A stretch of DNA of 64,000 nucleotides from an uncultured Lachnospiraceae bacterium (GTDB lineage: Bacteria; Bacillota; Clostridia; Lachnospirales; Lachnospiraceae): the NCBI GenBank assembly GCA_910580195.1, contig CAJTWA010000001.1:130646-194645 (forward strand). Direction: 5' to 3'. Below, piece after piece: positions 8,572 through 18,584 of this stretch. The notes below the pieces were generated by a model. It saw only the letters and a list, made by a program, of their open reading frames with translations. It was not told where the DNA came from and did no database searches. The translations under genes and the position numbers were made by a program. How positions within the stretch are numbered: the first letter of the stretch is position 1; each line of letters starts with the position of its first letter.

Positions 8572-9192
8572 ATTCTTATAGAAAAAAATGGCAAGCTGCG
8601 TGCGGTCCCGCAGTTCTAGTTTTTCAAGGATGGAGCTTAGGTAATTCCGCACCGTCCCTTCACTTAAGAAAAGCTGCCCGGCGATTTCCCGGTTGCTGTA
8701 CCCTTGGGCTACCAGCTCAATAATTTCCAATTCCTTGTCCGTAATCCCTTTGGCGGAATAGTCGTAACGGGAATGGCTGGCATTGGAAATGAAACTGGGG
8801 AGCCGGGTAATAATTTCATTTCCAAATACATTCTGGCCTTTTACCACTGCCTTTAAGGAGGGCAGCAAACTTTCAAAATCCTGTTTCAGGATGTATCCTT
8901 TTGCCCCCAGCTTTAAAGACTGTACAATGTATTCATCGTCTAGGAAGGTAGTCAGGAACAGGATTTTTGCTTCTGGGTCCTTGGCTAAGATAAGCCCTGC
9001 GGCTTCAAGGCCGGTCATCCCGTCCATGCGGATGTCCATAAGCAGGACTTGGGGGCGGTGCTTTTCGTATAAGGCTACGGCTTCTTGCCCATTTTTCCCT
9101 ATCCCAAGGACATGGATTTCCCCGGAAGATTCCAAAATAGTTTTCAAGGACAGGGAAACAAATGGGTCGTCATCTACAATTATAATATCCAT
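8569..9192 (-). CDS. NarL/LuxR-family response regulator
   Basis: 207 residues. Receiver domain (residues 1-120) with acidic pocket IIVDDDP, phospho-acceptor Asp in VLLMDIRMDGM, Thr in LFLTTFLDDEY and Lys in GAKGYILK. The C-terminal LuxR-type HTH is ITDKELEIIELVAQGYSNREIA...SEGTVRNYLSSILEKL. Pairs with the histidine kinase gene 101 bases upstream. The neighbouring divergent ABC genes make it the likely activator of an exporter, as in LnrK/YfiK-type systems. AAAGGA lies before the ATG. The 9193-9293 gap holds only T-rich sequence. Confidence 0.95.
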   Translation of the reverse strand: MDIIIVDDDPFVSLSLKTILESSGEIHVLGIGKNGQEAVALYEKHRPQVLLMDIRMDGMTGLEAAGLILAKDPEAKILFLTTFLDDEYIVQSLKLGAKGYILKQDFESLLPSLKAVVKGQNVFGNEIITRLPSFISNASHSRYDYSAKGITDKELEIIELVAQGYSNREIAGQLFLSEGTVRNYLSSILEKLELRDRTQLAIFFYKN

Positions 9193-9293
9193 GGTTTTTC
9201 CTTTCTTTTCAAGGTTTTCAGGGGCAGTGGAGAAGTGTGCCGCTATTTACAGCCATAATGCCCAAGGTTTTTCCTTTTTTTCAACGTAGTTTT

Positions 9294-10436
9294 TTAGCTT
9301 TGGGGTTCCCGGGGGATGGAAACAAAGATTTGGAACCCGCCTTCGGTGGAAATGGAAAAAATCCCATTTAAGTTTTTCACCCGCTCCCGCATATTTGCAA
9401 TGCCCATGCCGGGATTTTCCAGATTAGCAATGGTTAAGCCAGCGCCATTCTTTTTTGCAGCGTCTGTGCCGTTGTCTTTTACCGTAAGCTGGTACAGGCT
9501 GGGGTGCTCCCGCAGGACAATGGAAACCTCGGTTGCATTGCTGTGCCGTGCCGTGTTGGATAATGCTTCTTTTACAATGGAAATGAAGCAGTATTTCACA
9601 GGGGCAGGGACAAAACGCCCCATGTCATAGGTAAGGCTGGCCTGATAGCCCCTGATTCCGGCAGCCAGTTCAGAAATGGCGGATTCCAAGTCGATGGAGT
9701 CGTCCCGGAGCCCATGGACGCTTTCCCGGACGGAGTCCATGGCAAGGGAAAGGGTGGCTGTTAGGTCCATTAAGGGCTTGCGCATATTTTCCTGCTGGTT
9801 GATGGCGGCCAGCGCCCCGGACTGGAGGATGGAGCGGGAAAGCATATGGCCTACATTGTCATGGATTTCCCGGGCAATCCGGTTGCGCTCCTTTAAAGTG
9901 GCAATGTGTATTTCATGGTCCTGTTTTTCAATTAAATTTTTGTTTTTCTGCTGGAGGAGCAGTTGGTATTCCGTGGAGGAGTCCCGCAGCAGCCGCAATT
10001 CCCGCTCCAGTTCCAGAAGCTTTGCCGTTTTGCCAGCAAATACCCATGCCGGAAGAAATAAAAGGAGCACTGCCCAAGGCAGGGGCTTGGGCTCTCCCAA
10101 AAAGGAGAGGAAAGGCAGGGGGATGAGCGCAAGGACGCCTACATGGCGCAGGGAAACAGCCAGCCCATAAAACAGGAGGGGCAGGAAACAGCCAAAGGCA
10201 GGGTGCGCCAAGCTAAGCCCTGCCAAGGAAATCCACATGCCGGTTAAAAGGAGCCGGCAAGGGGCAGGGAGCTGCCAAAGCCGCTGGCACTCTAAGTTGC
10301 AGTAACTGCAAAGGCAGAGAAAAATAATTGCGGCCAGCAATGCTAAAATATGGATCAGGCTGCTGGCAGGCCGCCAGAAAAATAGGACCAGCGTGCTGCC
10401 AAAAAAAAGGATTAATTGGTCGGAAAGCGTTTCCAT
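9294..10436 (-). CDS. DesK/LnrJ-like sensor histidine kinase
   Basis: 380 residues. The N-terminal ~145 residues are mostly hydrophobic (four to five membrane segments, almost no outside loops), as in intramembrane-sensing kinases. A coiled coil follows (LLELERELRLLRD), then a HisKA_3 box with the phospho-His in REIHDNVGHML (about residue 190). The HATPase_c domain has EALSNTARHS, KDNGTD and GMGIANMRERV. The start at 10436 is chosen for AAAGGAGG eight bases upstream; an in-frame extension to 10517 lacks one. Paired with the response regulator downstream and divergent from the exporter genes. Confidence 0.93.
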   Translation of the reverse strand: METLSDQLILFFGSTLVLFFWRPASSLIHILALLAAIIFLCLCSYCNLECQRLWQLPAPCRLLLTGMWISLAGLSLAHPAFGCFLPLLFYGLAVSLRHVGVLALIPLPFLSFLGEPKPLPWAVLLLFLPAWVFAGKTAKLLELERELRLLRDSSTEYQLLLQQKNKNLIEKQDHEIHIATLKERNRIAREIHDNVGHMLSRSILQSGALAAINQQENMRKPLMDLTATLSLAMDSVRESVHGLRDDSIDLESAISELAAGIRGYQASLTYDMGRFVPAPVKYCFISIVKEALSNTARHSNATEVSIVLREHPSLYQLTVKDNGTDAAKKNGAGLTIANLENPGMGIANMRERVKNLNGIFSISTEGGFQIFVSIPREPQS

Positions 10437-10510
10437 AGGCGGCCTCCTTTCTGCCGTTTTTCCAATTATACTACATTCTTGCTTTTTTTCACAGGGCGTT
10501 GCAGGAAAAT

Positions 10511-10539
10511 GTGACATTTGTCACGGCGGGGAGGTGACA
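10511..10539. promoter_or_regulatory. Palindromic operator candidate between kinase and ABC exporter genes
   Basis: GTGACATTTGTCAC (10511-10524) is a 6-bp inverted repeat with a TT centre. A further half site GTGACA follows at 10534-10539. It lies just upstream of a weak plus-strand promoter (TTGCAG 10550, 15-base spacer, TACACT 10571) in the divergent intergenic space, where the LuxR-type regulator would be expected to bind. The binding assignment is inferred. Confidence 0.5.
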
Positions 10540-10719
10540 GGGGGCACTGTTGCAGGGGCAGTTTTTCTGCTACACTATAGGAGAAGCGGCAGGGAGATGT
10601 TGCGTGGAAGAATATGGCTTGCGTGTGCCTGAAAAATGCTTTCCGGCAGATGTATGCTACAGTTTGCGGGATACCGAAGCCGCCTTGCAGGGATTTATGA
10701 TGAAAAGGAGGAGAAAAAA

Positions 10720-11670
10720 GTGGCAAAAAAAGTAGTAGAAATAGAAAACTTAGTGAAACGCTATAAAGAATTGATTGCCTTAGACCACTTGAACCTTACG
10801 GTGGAGGAAGGGGAGGTATTTGGGCTGCTGGGGCCGAACGGCTCCGGGAAAACAACGGCCATCAACTGCATTTTGGCGCTCCTGTATTTTGACAAGGGCA
10901 GCGTGAAGGTGTTCGGGGAGGAAATGCAGCCGGACAGCTACGGGATCAAAAGGCAGGTTGGGGTGGTCCTGCAGAATGTGGCAGTGTTCGGGGAGCTGAC
11001 GGTGCAGGAAAATATTGATTATTTCTGCGGCCTTTACATCCCGGATAAAAAGACGCGGAAACAGTATGTGGAAGAAGCCATCGTGTTTTCCGGGCTGGAG
11101 GATTTCCGGAAATTTTACCCGAAAAAACTGTCCGGGGGGCTGCTTCGGCGGCTGAACATTGCCTGTGGCATTGCCCATAAGCCGAAATTGATTATTATGG
11201 ATGAACCTACCGTGGCGGTGGACCCCCAGAGCCGGAACCGGATTTTGGAGGGTATCCAGAAGCTGAACCGGGAAGGGGCTACCATCATTTACACCTCCCA
11301 CTATATGGAGGAAGTGGAGCAGATTTGCAGCCGGATTGCCATACTGGACAAAGGCAGGTGCGTGGCTTCGGGGACGAAGGAAGAGCTGAAATCCATGATT
11401 AAGATGGGGGAAAAAATCCATATGGAGGCGGCGGGGCTTACGCCTTGCCAGATTGCGGAAATCAAGGAGCTGCGCCATGTGTACCAAGTGGATTATCAGG
11501 ATGGCATGCTGGAAATCCGCTGCAGCGGCGGGAAACATAACCTTGTACATATCTTGGATTATTTTGGCAGCAGGGAAATTGGGTTTGGCAGGGTGTATTC
11601 CGAACTGCCCACGCTGAATGACGTTTTCTTAGAGATTACGGGGAAGGAGCTGCGGGACAATGCAGAATGA
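10720..11670 (+). CDS. ABC transporter ATP-binding protein (drug/bacteriocin exporter type)
   Basis: 316 residues from GTG 10720 (AAAGGAGGAG at 10704-10712); in-frame ATGs upstream lack a ribosome site. Walker A GPNGSGKTT (about residue 40), Q-loop VVLQNVAVFGE, signature KLSGGLLRR, Walker B LIIMDEPTVAVDP and H-loop YTSHYMEEVEQ. The C-terminal ~80-residue extension is typical of ABC-2 exporter ATPases. With the two permeases downstream it forms a heterodimeric ABC-2 exporter. The adjacent two-component system suggests induction by an amphipathic antibiotic, as known for linearmycin resistance LnrLMN. That function is inferred from gene layout. Confidence 0.92.
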   Translation: MAKKVVEIENLVKRYKELIALDHLNLTVEEGEVFGLLGPNGSGKTTAINCILALLYFDKGSVKVFGEEMQPDSYGIKRQVGVVLQNVAVFGELTVQENIDYFCGLYIPDKKTRKQYVEEAIVFSGLEDFRKFYPKKLSGGLLRRLNIACGIAHKPKLIIMDEPTVAVDPQSRNRILEGIQKLNREGATIIYTSHYMEEVEQICSRIAILDKGRCVASGTKEELKSMIKMGEKIHMEAAGLTPCQIAEIKELRHVYQVDYQDGMLEIRCSGGKHNLVHILDYFGSREIGFGRVYSELPTLNDVFLEITGKELRDNAE

Positions 11671-11794
11671 AAACATATGCCTGCAGCCCATAAGATGGAA
11701 AACAGGTGCAGGTTTCAGGGGGAAAAATAGCATGGAAGGCGTAGCTGCGCCCCGGCATTTGTGAAAGTATTTTGGCAAGGGAAGGAGAGATATC

Positions 11795-13021
11795 ATGTTT
11801 TTTCGGTTATACAAGTATAGCCTTATGCGGTCGGTACGTGACAGGATGACATTGTTTTGGAGCCTGATTTTCCCAGTTATCCTCGGGAGCCTGTTCGCTG
11901 TGGCTTTTGGGAGCTATACGGACAAAGAAGTGCTGTTCCATCAGGTTCCGGTGGCCTATGTGCAGGAGGAGGGGGCGGATGAAAATTTTTCCCTGCTGCT
12001 GGAAACCTTGGAAAAGGACAATGGGCTGGTACAGGTGGAAAAGGTTACGGAAAAAGAGGCCGAAAAACTTCTGCGGGAAGGGGACGTGGAAGGGATTTTT
12101 AAGAATGGAATAAAGGGAGGGGAAAATACGGAAAGCAGCCGTGTTAAGGCAGAAGGCGTGGCAGCTGGGCCAGAAAGCCAATTGGGAGGAGGCGTGCTGG
12201 AAAAGTCTGGCATTTCCCTTGTGGTAACAGGGCAGGGGATGAACCAGACGATTTTAAAGTCTGTTTTGGAACAGTATGAGCGTACCCGGGGGACTTTGCT
12301 GAAAATAGGGAAGGAGCGGCCAGAGGGGATTGCAAAGGCAGCGGCGGCCTTGGAAGAGGATTTCAGCTACCTGCGGGAAGGAGGCCTTGGGGATGCTGCG
12401 TCGAACAGCGTTTTGGACTATTTCTATTCGCTGATTGCCATGGACTGCCTGATGGGGGCAACTGTGGGGCTGATGTGCGCAGTGGAATTTAAGGCAAATT
12501 TAAGCCCTTTGGCAGCAAGGAGGATGGCGGCAGGCACCAGCCGGTTCCTGTTGCTTTGGCCGGATTTGGCGGCTAAGGTGACGATGCAGTTTGTGTACCT
12601 TATTTTTTCTGCCAGCTACCTGATCTTTGTGCTGGATGTGCCCCTTGGGGATCAGTGGGGGTTCCTGCTGCTGACGCTTTTTATAGGGAGCATGATGGGT
12701 GTCGTGCTGGGATTTTTTATCGGCGTGTGCGGTAGGATGGCCTATCCGGTGAAAGAAGCCCTTTGCATCATGGTTATGATGGTATCCAGCTTTTTCAGCG
12801 GGCTCATGATAGACGGGATCCAGCGGTTCGTGGAGCGGTATGTGCCGGCTTTTGCCCGGGTGAACCCTGCGACTTTGATTGCAAAAGCATGCTGCAGCCT
12901 GAATATTTACGATACTTATGGGCGGTATCTGGAAAATATGGGGATGATGCTGGCCTTAACCGCAGCGCTGGCAGCAGGGGCTTTCCTGATTGTGAGGAGG
13001 GAACGGTATGCAGGTATTTAA
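11795..13021 (+). CDS. ABC-2 type permease, subunit 1
   Basis: 408 residues. One N-terminal membrane segment (LFWSLIFPVILGSLFAVAFG), a large extracytoplasmic part (about 45-205), then five further membrane segments (about 210-235, 255-280, 285-315, 325-345 and 380-402). This is the usual ABC2_membrane_3 layout. The loop around residues 105-130 is Gly/Glu-rich and may be an insertion. GGAAGGAGAG precedes the ATG. Its end overlaps the second permease by 14 bases, so the two are coupled and probably form the membrane heterodimer with the ATPase at 10720. The 124-base gap before it holds no gene. Confidence 0.88.
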   Translation: MFFRLYKYSLMRSVRDRMTLFWSLIFPVILGSLFAVAFGSYTDKEVLFHQVPVAYVQEEGADENFSLLLETLEKDNGLVQVEKVTEKEAEKLLREGDVEGIFKNGIKGGENTESSRVKAEGVAAGPESQLGGGVLEKSGISLVVTGQGMNQTILKSVLEQYERTRGTLLKIGKERPEGIAKAAAALEEDFSYLREGGLGDAASNSVLDYFYSLIAMDCLMGATVGLMCAVEFKANLSPLAARRMAAGTSRFLLLWPDLAAKVTMQFVYLIFSASYLIFVLDVPLGDQWGFLLLTLFIGSMMGVVLGFFIGVCGRMAYPVKEALCIMVMMVSSFFSGLMIDGIQRFVERYVPAFARVNPATLIAKACCSLNIYDTYGRYLENMGMMLALTAALAAGAFLIVRRERYAGI

Positions 13022-14159
13022 AGCTTTTTTCCGGATTGTAAATAAAAATAAGATGCCGCTTTTCATGTACATTGTGATTTATTTGGCGCTTACGCTGATT
13101 ATTGGGAGTGTCATGGAGGAAAACAGCCAGGCGGAATTTTCCGGGGTTTCCTTGGATATTGGGCTGGAAAACCAGGACCAAGGCAGCCTTGGGAGGGGGC
13201 TTGAGGAATATTTAGGCACCCAGAACCAAATTTCAAGCGTCCCGGAAGAAAAAGAGGATTTGCAGGATGCTATGTACTATGGGGAACTGGATTATGTCCT
13301 TGTGATACCGGAGGATTTTACGGAAAAATTCCAAGCTGGGGAGCAGGAAGGGATCTTGGACGGGAGGGCTGTGCCCGGCAGCAGCAGCGCATATTTGGCA
13401 GAACAGGAAATTACGGGTTACCTAAGGAGCCTTTCTATGTACCTGAAAGCAGGATGCAGCGCAAAAGAAGCAGCATCTTGGGCGCTGGCAGACATGGGGC
13501 GGAAGGCAGAGGTGGAGTTCTTGGAAGAAGGGGAAGGCCAGGGGATGCCCCGGGGGTTCTACTATTTCCAATATATCCCATATGTGTTCCTGATATTGAT
13601 GATTTTAGGCGTGGGGGGCTGCATGAACACGTTCAAGGAGAAAGACCTGGCGGCGAGGAATAAATGCTCCTCTATGTCCTTCCTAAGCCAGAACCTGCAG
13701 ATTTTTCTGGGGTGCGCGGCTTATATGCTGGCAGTGTATGGGATATTTATGGGGATGGCCTGCCTGAGCGTTAGGGATTATATGTTCAGCCTGCAGGGGG
13801 CTTTCAATGCGGCCAACGCCTTTTTGTTTGGCATCTGTTCGTTAAGCGTTGCTTGGTTTACCGTGCAGTTTGCGCAGAATTCACAGATGCTGACGGTGAT
13901 GAGCAATGTATTTGGGCTGGGCTTCAGCTTCCTTGGCGGCGTGTTTGTGTCGCTGGATTTGATGGGGGAGGGGGCAAGGAAGATGGCGAAGTTTGTGCCT
14001 TCTTACTGGTATGTGGCGGCTAATGAGGAGATTCAGAAGTTGGAAACTTTTGCAGATGGGGGGAAGGTGTTCCAGTCTTTTGGGATGGTGCTGGTGTTTT
14101 CGTTAGCATTTTTCTCGGCGGGGCTGTTGGTGGGCAGGATGAAGGTGAAGGAAAGGTAA
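13008..14159 (+). CDS. ABC-2 type permease, subunit 2
   Basis: 383 residues with the same topology as its partner: a first membrane helix near residues 17-35 (LFMYIVIYLALTLIIGSVM), an extracellular domain to about residue 175, then five to six helices (YIPYVFLILMILGVGG, FLGCAAYMLAVYGIFMG, FLFGICSLSVAWF, VFGLGFSFLGGVFV and a C-terminal one). GAGGAGGGA lies within the end of subunit 1. Last gene of the exporter operon. The 3' region has a perfect 14-bp hairpin (14283-14319) without a T run on this strand. Confidence 0.88.
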   Translation: MQVFKAFFRIVNKNKMPLFMYIVIYLALTLIIGSVMEENSQAEFSGVSLDIGLENQDQGSLGRGLEEYLGTQNQISSVPEEKEDLQDAMYYGELDYVLVIPEDFTEKFQAGEQEGILDGRAVPGSSSAYLAEQEITGYLRSLSMYLKAGCSAKEAASWALADMGRKAEVEFLEEGEGQGMPRGFYYFQYIPYVFLILMILGVGGCMNTFKEKDLAARNKCSSMSFLSQNLQIFLGCAAYMLAVYGIFMGMACLSVRDYMFSLQGAFNAANAFLFGICSLSVAWFTVQFAQNSQMLTVMSNVFGLGFSFLGGVFVSLDLMGEGARKMAKFVPSYWYVAANEEIQKLETFADGGKVFQSFGMVLVFSLAFFSAGLLVGRMKVKER

Positions 14160-14309
14160 GGGGAAGGGCGGCGGTTTATGGGGAGAGAACAAAAGTGCGC
14201 TCCGCTCACCCCCGCGCCCTACTTCCTTGGCAAGCGCAGCTTTTGTTCCGCGCGCGAAGCTGCGTATCATTGCCCAAAGGGCTTTTCTTTCATAGGACGT
14301 TCTTTCCTA

Positions 14310-14351
14310 TGAAAGAAAAAGAAAGCCGCCCTGCATGTGCAGGACGGCTTT
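14310..14351 (-). terminator. Terminator of typA
   Basis: On the minus strand the stem AAAGCCGTCCTGCA / TGCAGGGCGGCTTT (one U-G pair) is followed by a U-rich tail, seven bases past the typA stop. A second perfect hairpin (TTTTCTTTCATAGG and its complement, 14283-14319) overlaps the tail and may block read-through between the convergent operons. Confidence 0.85.
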
Positions 14352-14357
14352 GAGCAT

Positions 14358-16187
<1,830 letters not shown>

Positions 16188-16390
16188 AAATAAATCCTTC
16201 TTTCTAATGTTGTAGCTGCCACAATGTGCCGCGCCATAGCTTGGAAAGCTGTGGGCAGCTTTGGCACGCCTTATGCTTTGGCAGGGCAGATGATGCGCGC
16301 TGCCGGCGCAAACCGTATCTTTCGATATTTTACCATATAATTTGCATTTGGCAAGGTTTTTCTTAGGAAACTGTGCACTAACAGCGTAGA

Positions 16391-16771
16391 TTAGGGCAGT
16401 TTTTCATGGTTGCTTGGGTTTTCGGCATAAAATGGAAGAGCTAGTTCCATGGTTTGCAGAATATAGTCTTTTCCAGTACGGTTCAGGCGTTGGAAATTGT
16501 GAATCAGACGTTTTTCCTCAGCGGAAAGGGAGGGGACAGGTATTTGCGGCGGTTCCTCTATTCCTAGAAGCCAAGAAACAGAAACGTTTAGGACCTCGGC
16601 AAATCTGATGAGCATATTGTGGGTAGCATCTTCTACTTTGCCATGTTCATATTTTGAGATGCTTGCCTCGGATAGGCCGACTTTTTGGGCAAGTTCTTTT
16701 TGCGTAAGCCCAGTTTCTTTCCGTTTGTCTTTGATGCGATGCCCGATTGCAGTATAGTTCACATTTACCAT
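16391..16771 (-). CDS. XRE-family transcriptional regulator
   Basis: 126 residues. The N-terminal HTH_3 domain (IGHRIKDKRKETGLTQKELAQKVGLSEASISKYEHGKVED, abbreviated region 8-47) is followed by a linker and a C-terminal tail with EEKRLIHNFQRLNRTGKDYILQ, the pattern of small phage- or mobile-type repressors. AAGGAGG lies before the ATG. Divergent from the small gene at 16957, with an AT-rich shared control region (16772-16956) carrying a promoter and the palindrome TTTCGTTTAACGAAA, which this protein may bind. Confidence 0.88.
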   Translation of the reverse strand: MVNVNYTAIGHRIKDKRKETGLTQKELAQKVGLSEASISKYEHGKVEDATHNMLIRFAEVLNVSVSWLLGIEEPPQIPVPSLSAEEKRLIHNFQRLNRTGKDYILQTMELALPFYAENPSNHEKLP

Positions 16772-16885
16772 GGGGAACCTCCTTTTTGATTTAGTCTTAT
16801 TTTATATCACAAATAGGTAAAACACAACTTATTTTCATCTGGCCACATTATGTGTAACAGTGTGGAAATATTTTTCGTCTAATGG

Positions 16886-16941
16886 TTGATTTTCTTGTCG
16901 AAGATTGGTATAGTAAATTGTAAAACTTTCGTTTAACGAAA
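16886..16941 (+). promoter_or_regulatory. Promoter plus palindromic operator for the 85-residue gene
   Basis: TTGATT (16886-16891), a 17-base spacer and TATAGT (16909-16914). The palindrome TTTCGTTTAACGAAA (16927-16941) lies just after the predicted transcription start, ideal for repression. A related near-palindrome occurs at 17170-17186. Confidence 0.7.
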
Positions 16942-16956
16942 AATAGGAGGGATAGG

Positions 16957-17214
16957 ATGATAGCGAATATAGAAGAATTTGAGAGGAAGTTAGTGGACAA
17001 TGAGCTCAATAGAAAGCAGCTTGCTGAAAAAATGTGTCTTCCGGCATCAGTACTTACTGCAAAATTAGAGGGAAACGAGGAAGATTTTATGCTTTCTGAA
17101 ATGGTAACAATTGCTCAGATTACACAAATGAGCGAAGCAGAATTCATGCTTATTTTTTTTGATGAAAAACTTTCTTTAAACGAAAGAAATGAAAAAATGG
17201 TAGTAACAGCATAA
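16957..17214 (+). CDS. Small DNA-binding-like protein (Cro/XRE-type), 85 residues
   Basis: 85 residues with ATAGGAGGG before the ATG. The segment LNRKQLAEKMCLPASVLTAKLEGN resembles the helix-turn-helix of phage-type antirepressor or Cro-like proteins that act on XRE sites, and the C-terminal half is acidic/hydrophobic. No further family could be named. It is divergent from an XRE regulator and shares its control region. A TTTC...GAAA motif inside its 3' end resembles the operator upstream, so the pair may regulate each other and the acyltransferase that follows 18 bases later. Confidence 0.65.
   Translation: MIANIEEFERKLVDNELNRKQLAEKMCLPASVLTAKLEGNEEDFMLSEMVTIAQITQMSEAEFMLIFFDEKLSLNERNEKMVVTA
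17170..17186. promoter_or_regulatory. Second operator-like near-palindrome
   Basis: CTTTCTTTAAACGAAAG resembles TTTCGTTTAACGAAA at 16927. It lies inside the 3' end of the small gene, 47 bases before the acyltransferase start. Confidence 0.4.
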
Positions 17215-17232
17215 TACAGGGAGGCCATATAT

Positions 17233-18255
17233 ATGACAAAGGAAAATGTTTTTTCTGGCAGGGACGCCAGTATGGATGTAGTAAAAGGTATTGGGATTAT
17301 TCTTGTTGTGATAGGCCATGCAAACCGTTCTACGCTTCTGGGAAAGATGATTTATGGATTTCACATGCCATTATTTTTTATCATAGCCGGAATGTTTTAT
17401 AATAAGGAAAAATGGGAGAAACTTGGAGGGATAGAATTAGTGAGAAATCGGGCAAAATCCTACTTAGTTCCATACTTTTCCATGGCTGGGATTAATCTTG
17501 TATTAAATGCAATTGATGAAATGGCGGTATATGATGTTTTTGGAGAATGGCTGGATGCACAGGTGTACCATGTTGGCTGGATTGCATATGCCACAGGTTT
17601 GTCTAAGTTATCGCCCAATTGCTCTCCCTTGTGGTTTTTACCATGTCTGTTTCTTTCTTATATTATTTTTTATTTTATTTTGCAGCTGAAGCTAAGTACC
17701 CAGATGGGGGTATGTGCATTGCTGATTCTCTTAAATAAAATGATTTTTATGGTTTTGCCAAAAATAACGCCTAAAGTCCTCCCATGGCATATGGACACGG
17801 CATTGGTGGGAGCAGTACTTATGGTGGTTGGCTACCAGATTAAAGAACAGGGATGGCAGAAGACGGCAGAAAAAAATATTTTCCTATTTTTATTGTTGCT
17901 TGGTATAGGAGGGATTGCTGGTTGGATGAATTTGGGGAAGGTAGCATTTGCGTCCAATAGAATTGGGAATCCCATTTTTATGGTGCTCTATGCCTGTTCT
18001 ATGACATTAGTGCTGATTGCAGTTGGAGGGAAAATATGTAAGGCAGCAGTTGGCAGATTTTTGGTGTTTTGTGGAAATTCCACTATGGTTTTTATGGGAT
18101 TTAATTATTTCTTTAACCGCCATACCGAGAGAGTATGGAAGGCAATCCCAATCCTGAATAAGTACGAATACCACTGGATTCTAAAGGTAATTGTGGTGAC
18201 AATGTGCCTTTCATTTACTAGCAGTATGTGGAAAAAATGTAAAGCATGGGTTTAG
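17233..18255 (+). CDS. Membrane acyltransferase (acyltransferase 3 / NodX-OafA type)
   Basis: 340 residues, about ten membrane segments. The N-terminal pattern MDVVKGIGIILVVIGHANR with the catalytic His, then FHMPLFFIIAGMFY and W(F)LPCLFL, is characteristic of the acyltransferase-3 family, which O-acetylates cell-surface polysaccharides or other envelope substrates. The substrate is unknown. Base composition is lower in GC than the neighbouring housekeeping genes, as are the two small HTH genes before it, suggesting that 16391-18255 arrived together. The ribosome site is AGGGAGG. Confidence 0.88.
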   Translation: MTKENVFSGRDASMDVVKGIGIILVVIGHANRSTLLGKMIYGFHMPLFFIIAGMFYNKEKWEKLGGIELVRNRAKSYLVPYFSMAGINLVLNAIDEMAVYDVFGEWLDAQVYHVGWIAYATGLSKLSPNCSPLWFLPCLFLSYIIFYFILQLKLSTQMGVCALLILLNKMIFMVLPKITPKVLPWHMDTALVGAVLMVVGYQIKEQGWQKTAEKNIFLFLLLLGIGGIAGWMNLGKVAFASNRIGNPIFMVLYACSMTLVLIAVGGKICKAAVGRFLVFCGNSTMVFMGFNYFFNRHTERVWKAIPILNKYEYHWILKVIVVTMCLSFTSSMWKKCKAWV

Positions 18256-18282
18256 GTTCTTGAAAATTTTCACCAAAATACA

Positions 18283-18462
18283 GGCAATGAAGGGCTGCCC
18301 TTCCTTTAAGCAAACTATTTATGGGCGTCCTTAGTGCAGGTGAAATCCACTGCTTACGGAAACTTAGGAAGGTCAGCTTTCCTGAGTTCCTTAGTTGCAG
18401 TTAGCAGTTAGTTCGCCGGAACGTTGCCCAGTTTGTGTGGGGAGGGGCAGCCCTTCATTGCC
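18283..18462 (+). repeat. Dispersed structured element, copy 2 (180 bp)
   Basis: The arms GGCAATGAAGGGCTGCCC (18283-18300) and their exact complement (18445-18462) enclose the same core as copy 1. The internal helix reads AACTTAGGAA / TTCCTTAGTT, where the closing G-C of copy 1 is replaced by A-U, a compensatory change. Located in the leader of gldA, same strand. Confidence 0.88.
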
Positions 18463-18584
18463 GTCCGGCTCCGAAGCCCCTCTTTTTCCTCTATCCACCC
18501 AAGAACATGTTTGACAAGCCCCCCAAAAACCCTTACAATGAAAAAGGAAACATTTACCAAAGCAAAGAACAGGAGGTATCCACT

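Noticed and set aside
14283..14319. Terminator for the ABC-2 permease operon
   Set aside because: The hairpin is perfect, but no T run follows on the plus strand; kept only as a note beside the typA terminator.
18435..18584. N-terminal extension of glycerol dehydrogenase by 50 residues
   Set aside because: It runs through the structured element and the AGGAGG site at 18571; the family starts at MAGILISPSKY.
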